From NCBI GenBank assembly GCA_017303875.1, contig JAFLBP010000012.1:106191-170190 (forward strand): DNA of 64,000 nt. The letters are read 5' to 3'. The DNA comes from Chitinophagales bacterium. Its GTDB lineage: Bacteria > Bacteroidota > Bacteroidia > Chitinophagales > Saprospiraceae. The first letter of the stretch is position 1. Each line of letters starts with the position of its first letter. Below the pieces are notes generated by a model. The model saw only the letters and a list, made by a program, of their open reading frames with translations, was not told the DNA's origin and made no database searches. Positions 1 through 9,270 of this stretch are shown here, one piece after another. The position numbers and the translations under genes are program-made.

Positions 1-1044
1 GGAAGTTGCCAAAATCCAGCTGAAAGCCAATGCAACAAAAAGCATGACAATCAGGAAAAAAGAGACGAGGTACAATACCTGACCGATACTGAAAACCGGT
101 CCGGGCTTATAGACTTCAATTTCGATTTTTTGTGATGAAATGAAATTTACAGAAAACCGGTTATTCGGATTATCAAGCCTGAAATGGGCCTTGGAAAATT
201 TGCCATAACCCATTTTTTGTCCGGCGCTTTCATTAGTAATCTCAAAAGAGGTGAAAATAACCGGCAGGTTTGTGGTGTCTTTTCCGGACTCAACAACTCT
301 TTGCGTACTAATGCACAAATAATTATTACTGCTGTCGTTTGATGTGATTTTAAACTCAAAAATATTGTTTTTTTGATCTTTTAGTTCCAATGTCGTTTTC
401 CCACTGTATTTATCTGTTTGCGTAAATGCATTATCGAGGGTTATGTGATATTTAGGAGTATTATCTATAATACTGTTATTGATTAAAATTTGTGCAAGCA
501 CAGCAATATTACAGGCAATTGCAGCAATCATACCAATGCCAATAAACCCGCGTTTTAAAAAAGTAAATGTCAGTAATATTGATAAAATAATTAAAGTTAG
601 ACTTGAAAAGCAGATATCTATAATTGCGGCAGCTTCTGTCATTTTTAATTGTGTAAGAATGAGTACAGTTAACAGAATGAAGCAGGTACTCATCCATACA
701 ATTCGCTGGTACAGCCGCTGTCCGGATGGTCGTTTTAAAGACTCGGGTGCATAATCAAAGTACACCACCGTGAGCAAAAAAGCACAATTGTTGAGGGAAG
801 AGGCGATGGTTGCAACAATATCGCTGAAGGCATTTAAGGTGTCTGAATTTAAATCAATCAGGGTAAATAGGTCACTTATTGCCCATAGGGCCAGTGCTAC
901 TGAAAACAGGCGAATAGAGTGATCGAGCTTAACTTTTGTGGCAAAAATATCCTGTTTAGAATAATAAAACCATAAATCTACAAGAATACCGATGGCAAAA
1001 ATAGAAGAGATGAAATGCGTCAGGGAGACAAGATTGAAGTTCAT
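1..1044 (-). CDS. Multi-pass membrane protein, partial (3' end outside window)
   Basis: An open frame of 348 codons starts at an ATG (1042-1044) and runs off the left edge without a stop. Residues 1-200 hold about five or six hydrophobic helices, starting MNFNLVSLTHFISSIFAIG. A soluble stretch of about 120 residues rich in beta-type sequence follows, and another hydrophobic helix lies right at the window edge (LYLVSFFLIVMLFVALAFS). The layout resembles the N-terminal membrane sensor part of bacterial signalling proteins, but no catalytic domain is inside the window, so the function is unknown. Membrane location is firm; anything more is inference. Confidence 0.8.
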   Translation of the reverse strand, partial: MNFNLVSLTHFISSIFAIGILVDLWFYYSKQDIFATKVKLDHSIRLFSVALALWAISDLFTLIDLNSDTLNAFSDIVATIASSLNNCAFLLTVVYFDYAPESLKRPSGQRLYQRIVWMSTCFILLTVLILTQLKMTEAAAIIDICFSSLTLIILSILLTFTFLKRGFIGIGMIAAIACNIAVLAQILINNSIIDNTPKYHITLDNAFTQTDKYSGKTTLELKDQKNNIFEFKITSNDSSNNYLCISTQRVVESGKDTTNLPVIFTSFEITNESAGQKMGYGKFSKAHFRLDNPNNRFSVNFISSQKIEIEVYKPGPVFSIGQVLYLVSFFLIVMLFVALAFSWILATS

Positions 1045-1222
1045 AGACGGGCGAGGATTAAGTTAGGAAAATCAGATCAGGTCATATCTGGGGGGGGACA
1101 AATGTATACGACTTCGCATATTTTTATTAAGGCTATTGACATGATTTTAATGAACATAAAGGATGATTTTATGAGGGTAATTTGTCTAATTTTGACCATA
1201 AGCCGACCCTGAAAACAAATTA

Positions 1223-1262
1223 TAAAAAAACGCTTACTAAACTTCAAAAGTTTAGTAAGCGT
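1223..1262 (-). terminator. Rho-independent terminator of the propeller/LuxR regulator gene
   Basis: A perfect 15-bp inverted repeat (1230-1244 and 1248-1262, 3-nt loop) is followed, in the minus direction, by a run of seven T. It lies about 105 bp past the stop of the regulator gene at 1367. The rest of the 1045-1366 gap holds a G8 run at 1090-1097 and no gene that can be supported. Confidence 0.85.
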
Positions 1263-1366
1263 GGGGTGCATATTAATTCGTTTTCTCTTGAGTGCAAATC
1301 TATTATTCCCAATCTACTTTGGGTGCGTTTGTGCAATCGCAATCAATATAAGGAAGTCGGATTTTG

Positions 1367-4237
1367 TCACACCCCCATCAAATACCCCGTCAAATTAGCC
1401 GCTTCATCTAAACCTAAGTGCTTGCGCAGGCGGTACCGACTCGTCTCCACACCCCGCACTGAAATATTCATCAGCGTCGCAATTTCCTTGCTGCTCAGGT
1501 TCAGCCGCAGGTAAGCACAGAGCTTGTACTCTGTAGGCGTCAGGTTGGGATGCCGCTCGGCCAGCCGCTTCAGAAAATCGTTGTGCACCTGATCAAAATG
1601 CTGCGAGAACTGCTCCCACACCGCATCCGTATGCGCATCCTGGTCAATGATTTTGACCACCCGACCAATCTCTTTCTGCAACTCCGGCGCATCGGTATAT
1701 TTGCCCTTTAATTTCTCTAAATCGCTGCGCAAACTGTGCAAAATCTCACTTTTTTGCATCAAATGCATGGTCGAGGTGGCCAGTTCCTCATGCTGGTGCC
1801 GCACTTCCGCCTCCAATTTTTCTTTTTCCAACCGATTAATCGCCTCCTCGGAACTGCGGATCTGCTTTTCATGCCGATCCACCAATCCCTTCTTTTCCTG
1901 CGCAAACCGGTGCTGCTGCCGGTAAATTATGCCACCCACTAATCCCGCCAATAATAACCCGTAACAGATCCATGCGGCCCGACTGGCGTACCAGGGCGGT
2001 TGTATCGTGAACGAAAATTGCAAGACTGCGCGCTCCATCCCCTGCGGGTTGCGGGCTTTAAGGTGCAGCGTATACGCTCCCGGTGGCAGGTTGTTGAACA
2101 CCAATTCCGTTTCACCATTCCATTCCGCCCAGCCGCGGTCGGCGCCTTCCAGCCAGTGACTGAAGCGCACGTACTCGCTGCCGGGATGATCCGGCGCCGC
2201 AAAAGTGAAAACCAGTGAATTGCGGTCGGAGGCCAGACTAAGCTCCGGCGGAGTGCTGTGCCCGCCAAACAAGAGGCTGTCCGGACCGCTTTTGAGTCGT
2301 ACCTCGTGCAATACAAGCCGCAAACTGCTATCCTGCGCCAAGTACGCGCCGGGATCAAAATGCATAAACCCGCGGTCGGTGGCTATAAATACGTTGTGCT
2401 CATCTACAGGCAACACAAACTGAAAGCCGCCGGCCAGCCGCCCGCTCAGTTCAGGAATGGGCAGTCGCCTTACTTTTTTGTCGAGCGGACTATTGGAAAC
2501 CAACAAAAGCCCTGCCTCGCGCTCGGTCGCATACCAGATATTGCCCCGTTCATCCTGACTCAGGTAGCGCATCGGGACGCCCGCGCCGAAGAGTTTTTCA
2601 AAACGGCTGTCGGGCAAAAAGCGTTGTTGGCTTTCATTAAAGCTGAAAACGCCGTTGGTGGCTGTAAAAACGGCTTCCTGGCCCACTTGAAAAACATGAT
2701 TGCCAAGGTTGGACGGCAGCCCCTGCGCGCCGCCGAAAAATTCGGCCTGCAAACGCCGATGTGCCGGTTCGGGATTTACTTTGTAAATACCCCGATACGG
2801 ATGTGCCATCCAGATATGCCCCTGCGCGTCGCGGGCCAGCAGGCGACTGCTCTCCCGAAGCCCTTCCAGAGGCCCTTCATAAGCCCAGCGGCCTTGTTTT
2901 TTCCGGAAAAGCAACATGCCTTCATAAAATCCGGCCAGCGCATATTCCTGATCCAATTGTACAAAACGCCAAACGCCCTGCACCTGAGCGATTTTTCTGG
3001 CATGAAGACCTTCTACGGCAAAAGCGCCTTCGTGGTGGCCCATCAGCAACTCACCACCCACTTCGCCAAGACTCCAAACCTGGCCGTCGGCATTTTGAAC
3101 TTTTGAAAACCTTTGCTGCGCGCCTGGGCTGTAGTAGGTTTTCCAATCGGTTGCGTACAAGCCGGTATTGGTGCCAAAATAAATCTTGCCGTCAAAAATG
3201 CGGGCGCTGTAGCCGGTGCCCTGCAACTCCCCGTCGGGATAAATGCTGCTAAATGCACTGCTGACGGCCGCAAAGCTGATGCCGTTGTCGAGGCCGAGCC
3301 ACAGGCCGCCGTTACGGGCCTTACTGAGACAAAGCACGGTATTGTTTTGCAGCCCGCTTTGTTTGTTGAGGTGTTGCAGCATGCGCCGCTTGCGATCGAG
3401 CAGCACGAGGCCGTCGAGCGCCGTACCGATGGCCACATTACCGTCGGCGCACATCTGCGCACTAAAAATGATGTTTTGCTTTAAAAAGTCGTCGTGTTGG
3501 GTCTTCCAGGGCAAAAAATCCTTGCCATCGTAGTAAAAAATGCCATTTTTAATGGTAGTTACCAAAATGGTATCGGGGCTGAATTGCAGGATGCCCGACA
3601 GGGTGCCGAAGCGAAAGGCCGATGGGGTATCCAGGGCGCGCAAACTGTTGTTTTCAAAAGTATAGAGGCGTTCGTTGCCGTCCTGTACTAAAAGTTTGCC
3701 CTTCCATTCTCCCATAAACCGGGTTTTGCTGCCGGAAGGAAAAAGGCCGTACAGGGCATTGTCGCGGTAATGAAAAACCTGATTGTCGGTTCTGAAAAAT
3801 ACACCCTCCGTTCGGGCTTCAATGTTCCATACATCGCCAAATTGCCCATGTTCCGGCGGAAGGCTGGCGCTGAGCGATTGGTACTGCATGTAGCCATTGG
3901 GCTGGGCGCTGAAGTATCCGAATTCATCCTGCCCGCCCACAAAAATTTTTCCCTGATTGTCGGTAGCTACCGAGCGCACAATGGTGTGGTTGGGCAAAGG
4001 ATGCAGTCGCCAGTGCATCCCGTCAAACTCCAGCAGTCCTTCGGTGTTGCCAAACCAGCAAATACCATTATCGGCCTGTACCGCCGACCAGACCTGTGTA
4101 CCGGCTTTGTAGTGCTTTTTGGAATAATTCTGCACAGGAGGTGTGCCGAGATTGACGCGTTGGGCCAACCCTGTTTTAGGCAAGCAAAAGGCCGTTAGGG
4201 CCAATAAAAAAACTAAAGGATAAAGGGCTTTGCACAT
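1367..4237 (-). CDS. Periplasmic beta-propeller / Y_Y_Y / LuxR-type HTH transcriptional regulator
   Basis: A 956-residue one-protein sensor and regulator. Order: signal peptide (1-26, ending GLAQ), a long two-component-regulator propeller with repeated short blades, a Y_Y_Y-type Ig-like domain at about 680-745, one membrane helix at about 752-771, a coiled coil of about 100 residues, and a C-terminal LuxR/GerE-type helix-turn-helix at about 898-956 (core LSSKEIATLMNISVRGVE). There is no histidine kinase or receiver domain, so it differs from classical hybrid two-component systems in which the same sensor is fused to a kinase. Sensing outside and DNA binding inside in one chain is the family expectation. 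It is divergent from the PKD lipoprotein-SusC-SusD-GH30 genes, so it probably controls them; this is inferred from position only. Confidence 0.9.
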   Translation of the reverse strand: MCKALYPLVFLLALTAFCLPKTGLAQRVNLGTPPVQNYSKKHYKAGTQVWSAVQADNGICWFGNTEGLLEFDGMHWRLHPLPNHTIVRSVATDNQGKIFVGGQDEFGYFSAQPNGYMQYQSLSASLPPEHGQFGDVWNIEARTEGVFFRTDNQVFHYRDNALYGLFPSGSKTRFMGEWKGKLLVQDGNERLYTFENNSLRALDTPSAFRFGTLSGILQFSPDTILVTTIKNGIFYYDGKDFLPWKTQHDDFLKQNIIFSAQMCADGNVAIGTALDGLVLLDRKRRMLQHLNKQSGLQNNTVLCLSKARNGGLWLGLDNGISFAAVSSAFSSIYPDGELQGTGYSARIFDGKIYFGTNTGLYATDWKTYYSPGAQQRFSKVQNADGQVWSLGEVGGELLMGHHEGAFAVEGLHARKIAQVQGVWRFVQLDQEYALAGFYEGMLLFRKKQGRWAYEGPLEGLRESSRLLARDAQGHIWMAHPYRGIYKVNPEPAHRRLQAEFFGGAQGLPSNLGNHVFQVGQEAVFTATNGVFSFNESQQRFLPDSRFEKLFGAGVPMRYLSQDERGNIWYATEREAGLLLVSNSPLDKKVRRLPIPELSGRLAGGFQFVLPVDEHNVFIATDRGFMHFDPGAYLAQDSSLRLVLHEVRLKSGPDSLLFGGHSTPPELSLASDRNSLVFTFAAPDHPGSEYVRFSHWLEGADRGWAEWNGETELVFNNLPPGAYTLHLKARNPQGMERAVLQFSFTIQPPWYASRAAWICYGLLLAGLVGGIIYRQQHRFAQEKKGLVDRHEKQIRSSEEAINRLEKEKLEAEVRHQHEELATSTMHLMQKSEILHSLRSDLEKLKGKYTDAPELQKEIGRVVKIIDQDAHTDAVWEQFSQHFDQVHNDFLKRLAERHPNLTPTEYKLCAYLRLNLSSKEIATLMNISVRGVETSRYRLRKHLGLDEAANLTGYLMGV

Positions 4238-4251
4238 ATTATTTGCTTGGG

Positions 4252-4259
4252 CAAAGGTA
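4252..4259 (-). promoter_or_regulatory. Possible -7 element (TACCTTTG) of the regulator gene
   Basis: On the minus strand the octamer TACCTTTG matches the Bacteroidota -7 consensus TAnnTTTG, 15 bp before the start codon at 4237. No TTG is found 20 bp further upstream, so the match is incomplete. No clear promoter for the plus-strand lipoprotein gene was seen in the 4238-4484 gap. Confidence 0.35.
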
Positions 4260-4484
4260 AACGTTCACTTTCAAAACTTCCGATGGAAGTATAGATGAAG
4301 TAGGGCAGAGGGCTGAATGACGTAGTAATGCAGTAGTGGAAAAAGGGCTTTTGAGCGGCCCGTAAAGGAATTTTGCCCTTGGATTTTTCCTTCACGCATT
4401 ATTCCGGCTGAAGCTGCCGGACAGCGTTCAGCGAATCACCTATTCCTAACTGCCCCCCTGGGGCGAAAACTCAAGTGTGTACTA

Positions 4485-6239
4485 ATGAAAAAATCACTTA
4501 GCCTTTTCTTGTTGCTTGGCGTGCTCCTTGCCGGCTTTTTCAATTCCTGTAAAAAGGAAAAACTGGAAGTACTTTCCGGCTTCTCCTTCAAGGTAGATGC
4601 CGTCGATTTTAAAAAAGTGGCCTTCACAAACGCTTCCCAAAACTACAAAAGCCTCAGCTGGGACTTTGGCGATGGCGCTACTTCCACAGAATCCGATCCG
4701 GTGCATACCTACGCCGCTGTCGGTAATTACACCGTTAAACTGACGGCTGTCGGAGAAGACGATACCCATATTTCCGAACAGGTGGTTGCTATTGTTGACC
4801 CCAATGCCGAGCTGTCCAAACTTGTTGGCGATGTCAGCAAAACCTGGAAGCTGATCCGCGTGGTTGGCCCGGGACGCTGGCCGCTTGAAGTAGGCCCCAT
4901 CGCCAAGGATCAGGTTTGGTGGGCTATGGGCCGCGACAACGACGAAATCGCGCTCCGCCCCTGTATTATGAATGACAGCTGGACATTCGGCCGCGACGGC
5001 AGCATGAAATACCGCACAGAAGGCGACTATTGGGCCGAAGGCGGTGTATTTGAAGTCGCCAACGAATGCCGCGAAGCAACCGCAGCCAACATGACCGGCG
5101 CCGGCGGTACTGACCTGAGCAAATTCGGCGACGGCGACCACACTTTCGTGCTGACCAACGGCGTAAAACCCACCCTCGAAGTGAAAGGTCTTGGCGCTTT
5201 TGTCGGCCTGTGCAAAATCGGCACCGACGTTGAAGTGAGTACACCGCAGAACGCTGTAAAACTCGACATCATCAAACTTTCCGACGGCACTACCGATACC
5301 CTCGTGCTGGAATCCAAATGGAAGTTTGGCAACAATACCAGCGGTCAGCCGGATGCTTACTGGCGTGTCACCCTCGTGCACTACGACAACCCGGGCGACG
5401 AACCTGCGCTGCCCAGTCCCAAACCGATTGTAGACTTCACTGGTGTAGTGGATGGTTACAAAGTGACCCTCAGCAACACCACCAAGTACGCCAATACCTA
5501 CAGCTGGGATTTCGGCGACGGCAGCACCTCCGCCGAGGCCAACCCGACACATACCTATGCCGCAGCCGGCGTGTACAAAGTGAAACTGACGGCTAGCAAC
5601 GCTGCCGGTTCGGCTTCCAAAGAAACAGAATTCACCATCACATCCGGTGAAATGACTGAAGCCGACCTCGTAGGTGGCGCCTGGAAAGTGCGCAATGCCG
5701 CCAACTCCATCTTTGTTGGTCCGGCACTGGGCAGCAATGCCTGGTGGGGCGTTCCTGCGAACTTCCTTGACGGCAGCTCCACGGGTGGCGACGATTGGTC
5801 TTGTATGACCAATGACGAATTCATCTTCACCACAGGAGGCAAATACGAATACAAAACCAATGGCGATGCCCGCAACGACGGTTACATGGGCAGCCCGAAC
5901 GGCTGCTGGTCGGATGCACAGGTAGCTGCCAGCGGCAACGGTGCAGCCTTCGGCTCCGGCGTGCACAGCTTCACATTTACGCCTGCATCCGGCGGCAATC
6001 GCCCGATTATCACGCTGACCAACGGCTCCAGTGGCGCCGCATTTATCGGCTTCTACAAAGGCTATTACGGCGGAGAAAACGATAACAGCGCGAACCTGCC
6101 CAATGGTGGAAATGCGACTAATCGCTACGAAGTCATGAGCTACGTAAAAGTTGGCAACGCCGAAACGCTGACCGTTTCTGTTGATATTTCTACTGCAAAA
6201 GACGGTTCCAAAGCCTGGACAATGGTGCTCGTGCGCTAA
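4485..6239 (+). CDS. Surface lipoprotein with two PKD domains, probable glycan-binding protein of the PUL
   Basis: A 584-residue protein with a lipoprotein signal peptide (lipobox AGFFNSC, then KKEK). It has two copies of the same unit: a PKD domain (WDFGDGATST at about 60; WDFGDGSTSA at about 340) followed by a domain of 150-190 residues that begins LVGDVSKTWK or LVGGAWKVRN and contains matching Trp, Cys and FxxDG/GxYxYxT elements. The internal duplication suggests two binding modules. It precedes SusC and SusD in the same orientation, where PULs commonly encode surface glycan-binding lipoproteins (SusE/F-like in role). The ligand cannot be read from the sequence. Confidence 0.85.
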   Translation: MKKSLSLFLLLGVLLAGFFNSCKKEKLEVLSGFSFKVDAVDFKKVAFTNASQNYKSLSWDFGDGATSTESDPVHTYAAVGNYTVKLTAVGEDDTHISEQVVAIVDPNAELSKLVGDVSKTWKLIRVVGPGRWPLEVGPIAKDQVWWAMGRDNDEIALRPCIMNDSWTFGRDGSMKYRTEGDYWAEGGVFEVANECREATAANMTGAGGTDLSKFGDGDHTFVLTNGVKPTLEVKGLGAFVGLCKIGTDVEVSTPQNAVKLDIIKLSDGTTDTLVLESKWKFGNNTSGQPDAYWRVTLVHYDNPGDEPALPSPKPIVDFTGVVDGYKVTLSNTTKYANTYSWDFGDGSTSAEANPTHTYAAAGVYKVKLTASNAAGSASKETEFTITSGEMTEADLVGGAWKVRNAANSIFVGPALGSNAWWGVPANFLDGSSTGGDDWSCMTNDEFIFTTGGKYEYKTNGDARNDGYMGSPNGCWSDAQVAASGNGAAFGSGVHSFTFTPASGGNRPIITLTNGSSGAAFIGFYKGYYGGENDNSANLPNGGNATNRYEVMSYVKVGNAETLTVSVDISTAKDGSKAWTMVLVR

Positions 6240-6246
6240 TCTTTTT

Positions 6247-6305
6247 GGGTTTATAGTTTAGGTTAAAATGTTGATTTTCAATTTTTTAACCTAAACTATA
6301 AACCC
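6247..6305 (+). promoter_or_regulatory. 22-bp perfect inverted repeat before susC
   Basis: Arms at 6247-6268 and 6284-6305 are perfectly complementary over 22 bp, with a 15-nt AT-rich loop. The structure starts 7 bp after the lipoprotein stop and ends 26 bp before the SusC start. No T-run follows the right arm, so it is not a standard terminator. It may be an attenuator, a processing site, or a stabiliser that lets the lipoprotein and SusC be expressed at different levels. Confidence 0.7.
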
Positions 6306-6331
6306 TGAATTTTACAAATAAAACCTTTCGG

Positions 6332-9256
6332 ATGAACAAACTACTTACCCTGTTTCTGGCCTTATTCCTCGCTGCGCAAGCCGCCGCGCAAGTGAGCGGC
6401 AAAGTCACCGATCCTTCCGGTGAGCCGCTGATCGGTGTTACCGTTGCACTCAAAGGCACCACAATGGGTGTCAGCACCGATTTTGATGGTAATTTTCAAA
6501 TCAAAGCGCCGTCAGACGGCATCCTGATGTTCAGCTACGTGGGCTATACTGCCCGCGAAATACCGATAGCCGGACAAAGTAACCTGAGCGTCGTGCTCGA
6601 AGAAGACAACCGCACACTCGAACAAGTGGTCGTGGTGGGCTATGGCACTCAAAAGAAAAAAGACCTCACAACCGCCGTGGTGGTGATTGATGAAAAAGAC
6701 ATCCGCGACCGCCCCATGGTTTCGGCAGCAGAAGCCCTGCAAGGTAAAGCCGCCGGTGTACAGGTGGTGCAGCCCTCCGGCAAACCCGGTAATGACATCG
6801 CCGTGCGCGTGCGCGGCGCCACTTCCGTACTCGCCGGCAACGAACCGCTTTACGTGGTCGATGGCGTGCCCACAACCGATATTCGCGGCCTCAACCCGGC
6901 CGATATTGAGAGCATGAGCGTATTAAAAGACGCCTCCTCCGCCGCCATTTATGGCGCCCGTGCCGCCAACGGCGTTGTACTCATTTCCACCAAACGCGGC
7001 AAGGACGGCAGTTCCAAAATCACGCTGTCGGCTTATTATGGTGTATCCAATTTGCGTAAAAATATTGAAACCTTAACGACAAAAAAATACCGGGAACTCA
7101 TTGATGAAATTATTCCCGGCGCCCTCGATCCGGCCGCGACAGCCTTTACCGACTGGCAGCAAGAGACCTTCGGATGGGGCAATAACCAAAGTGTACAACT
7201 CGCCTTTTCCGGTGGTACGGAAAAAATGCGTTACCATATTTCAACCAACTACCTCAACAACGAAGGCATCGTAAAGCCCGCTCGTTTCGACCGCTATTCG
7301 CTGCGCCTCAACCTCGATAATCAGGCGACCAATTGGCTTAAAGTAGGCACCAACGTCAATGTACTGCGCAGCCGCACCCTCAATACGCCCGACAATGCCA
7401 GCAGCGGCCGCGGCGGGGTCATTATGAGTGCGCTCAACACGCCGCCATTCCTCAAAATTTACAAAAACGACGGCAGCGGCCAGTACGATCCCAATCCTTT
7501 CCAGCCTTCCTGGGAAAATCCGGTGGCGTATATGTTTGGCCCTGAACAGGAGGCCAATGATACCCGGCTTTTTGGTAATATAAATGCAGAAGCAACTGTT
7601 TTTGAAGGGTTTACGCTAAAAACCAACCTCGGTGTGGATATGAATGCACACCAGTGGGATTATTACCTCGATCCTTTCCGCACCAATTTTGGCCGCAACC
7701 AGAACGGCTTCGGACAAGCCGATAAATCCAATACCAGCGCCTGGCTCTGGGAAAATACCGCAGGTTACAAAACCGGATTCGGGGGCAATAACCTGAGCTT
7801 TTTGGTCGGCAGCAGTATCCAGCAATCGCGCTGGAGCGATGCCTTCCTCAGTGGCAACGACTTCCCGGCCAATACCTCTGTGACCACCCTTAATGCCGCC
7901 AACAGCATCAGTGGCAGCACCGATGTACAGGAATGGTCAATTGCCTCTTTCTTCGGACGCGTGCAGTATGACTTCAACAGCAAATACCTGTTCACGGCAA
8001 CCGTACGCCGCGACGGCTCCTCCAAACTCGCACACCACTGGGGCACTATGCCTTCTTTCTCTGCGGGATGGCGTATTTCCGAGGAGTCGTTTATGCGTAA
8101 TTTTAAAAATATCAACGACCTGAAACTTCGCCTCGGCTGGGGTAAAAACGGCAATCAGGAAGGTATTCCCAATTATGCCCGTTACGGCCTGATTTCGTAC
8201 TACCGCCGGGCGGCCACCAACCCGCTTTCCGGCCCCGCCGAAGCACAGGTGACCTACGGCAACCCCGATCTGCGCTGGGAAACCACTACGCAATCGAATA
8301 TCGGTATCGATCTGTCGATGTACAATGGCCGCATCATTTTTACCGCCGATGCTTATTTGAAAAAGACCGAAGATGTACTGCTGAATGTGCAGCTTTCCAA
8401 CTCCCTGCCCATTACCAGCATACAGACCAATGCCGGTGCGATTGAAAACCGCGGGCTGGACTTCAACCTCTCTACCGTCAATACCACCGAGGCGCTGAAA
8501 TGGCGGACGGATTTCAACATCTCCTTCAACCGCAATAAAGTGACCGATCTGCAATATACCAATGTGTATTATTTCGGCCGCATTTACAGCAATAACCAGG
8601 AGGTGGCGATTGTGAAAGAGGGCCTGCCGCTGGGCAGCTTTTTTGGCTATGTTTCCGAAGGTGTTAATCCGGAAACCGGCAATCTGAAATATAAAGACGT
8701 GAATGAAAACGGCATTTTCGATCCGGGCGACCGCACGGTAATCGGCGATGCCAATCCGGATTTTATTTTCGGCCTGACCAATACCTTATCTTGGCGTCGT
8801 TTCGACCTGAATTGCTTTTTCCAGGGCAGCTACGGCAACGATGTGTACAATGCTACCCGCATTGATCTGGAAGGGATGTTTGACAGCAAAAACCAGTCGA
8901 CCGCCGTGTTGCGCCGCTGGACGCCCAACAACCGCAATACCGACATCCCACGCGCTGTTGGTGGTGGAAATGTGGACAATGTGCGCAATTCCACCCGCTT
9001 TGTGGAAGATGGTTCTTATTTGCGCCTCAAGTCGATCACGCTCACCTACAACCTGAATCCGGAGCGCCTTAAACGTTTGGGTATCAGCAAATTCGCCTTG
9101 TATACGACCGGGCAGAACCTGCTTACCTTTACCAAATACTCCGGCTTCGATCCGGAGGTCAATGCGTTCGGGCTGAGCGCCACCGAACTCGGCGTTGATT
9201 ACGGCACCTATCCGCAGGCCCGCACCCTCACTGTCGGCCTTAATGTTGAATTCTGA
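6332..9256 (+). CDS. SusC/RagA-family TonB-linked outer-membrane transporter
   Basis: A 974-residue TonB-dependent transporter. It has a signal peptide (1-20), a carboxypeptidase-regulatory-like Ig domain (VSGKVTDPSGEPLIGVTV...) at about 21-100, a plug domain with the family motif LYVVDGVPT and the stretch DASSAAIYGARAANGVV, then a long beta-barrel ending in GLNVEF with a terminal aromatic residue. It imports oligosaccharides through the outer membrane together with the SusD lipoprotein encoded next. Length and motifs are usual for the family. Confidence 0.96.
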   Translation: MNKLLTLFLALFLAAQAAAQVSGKVTDPSGEPLIGVTVALKGTTMGVSTDFDGNFQIKAPSDGILMFSYVGYTAREIPIAGQSNLSVVLEEDNRTLEQVVVVGYGTQKKKDLTTAVVVIDEKDIRDRPMVSAAEALQGKAAGVQVVQPSGKPGNDIAVRVRGATSVLAGNEPLYVVDGVPTTDIRGLNPADIESMSVLKDASSAAIYGARAANGVVLISTKRGKDGSSKITLSAYYGVSNLRKNIETLTTKKYRELIDEIIPGALDPAATAFTDWQQETFGWGNNQSVQLAFSGGTEKMRYHISTNYLNNEGIVKPARFDRYSLRLNLDNQATNWLKVGTNVNVLRSRTLNTPDNASSGRGGVIMSALNTPPFLKIYKNDGSGQYDPNPFQPSWENPVAYMFGPEQEANDTRLFGNINAEATVFEGFTLKTNLGVDMNAHQWDYYLDPFRTNFGRNQNGFGQADKSNTSAWLWENTAGYKTGFGGNNLSFLVGSSIQQSRWSDAFLSGNDFPANTSVTTLNAANSISGSTDVQEWSIASFFGRVQYDFNSKYLFTATVRRDGSSKLAHHWGTMPSFSAGWRISEESFMRNFKNINDLKLRLGWGKNGNQEGIPNYARYGLISYYRRAATNPLSGPAEAQVTYGNPDLRWETTTQSNIGIDLSMYNGRIIFTADAYLKKTEDVLLNVQLSNSLPITSIQTNAGAIENRGLDFNLSTVNTTEALKWRTDFNISFNRNKVTDLQYTNVYYFGRIYSNNQEVAIVKEGLPLGSFFGYVSEGVNPETGNLKYKDVNENGIFDPGDRTVIGDANPDFIFGLTNTLSWRRFDLNCFFQGSYGNDVYNATRIDLEGMFDSKNQSTAVLRRWTPNNRNTDIPRAVGGGNVDNVRNSTRFVEDGSYLRLKSITLTYNLNPERLKRLGISKFALYTTGQNLLTFTKYSGFDPEVNAFGLSATELGVDYGTYPQARTLTVGLNVEF

Positions 9257-9270
9257 AAATCTTGATCAAG

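Noticed and set aside
2258..3106. A 282-codon plus-strand frame inside the propeller regulator
   Set aside because: Opposite-strand shadow of a long gene with clear domains.
4494..5966. A 490-codon open frame on the minus strand opposite the PKD lipoprotein gene
   Set aside because: It is a shadow of the GC-rich plus-strand gene, which has a lipobox, two PKD domains and normal codon use.
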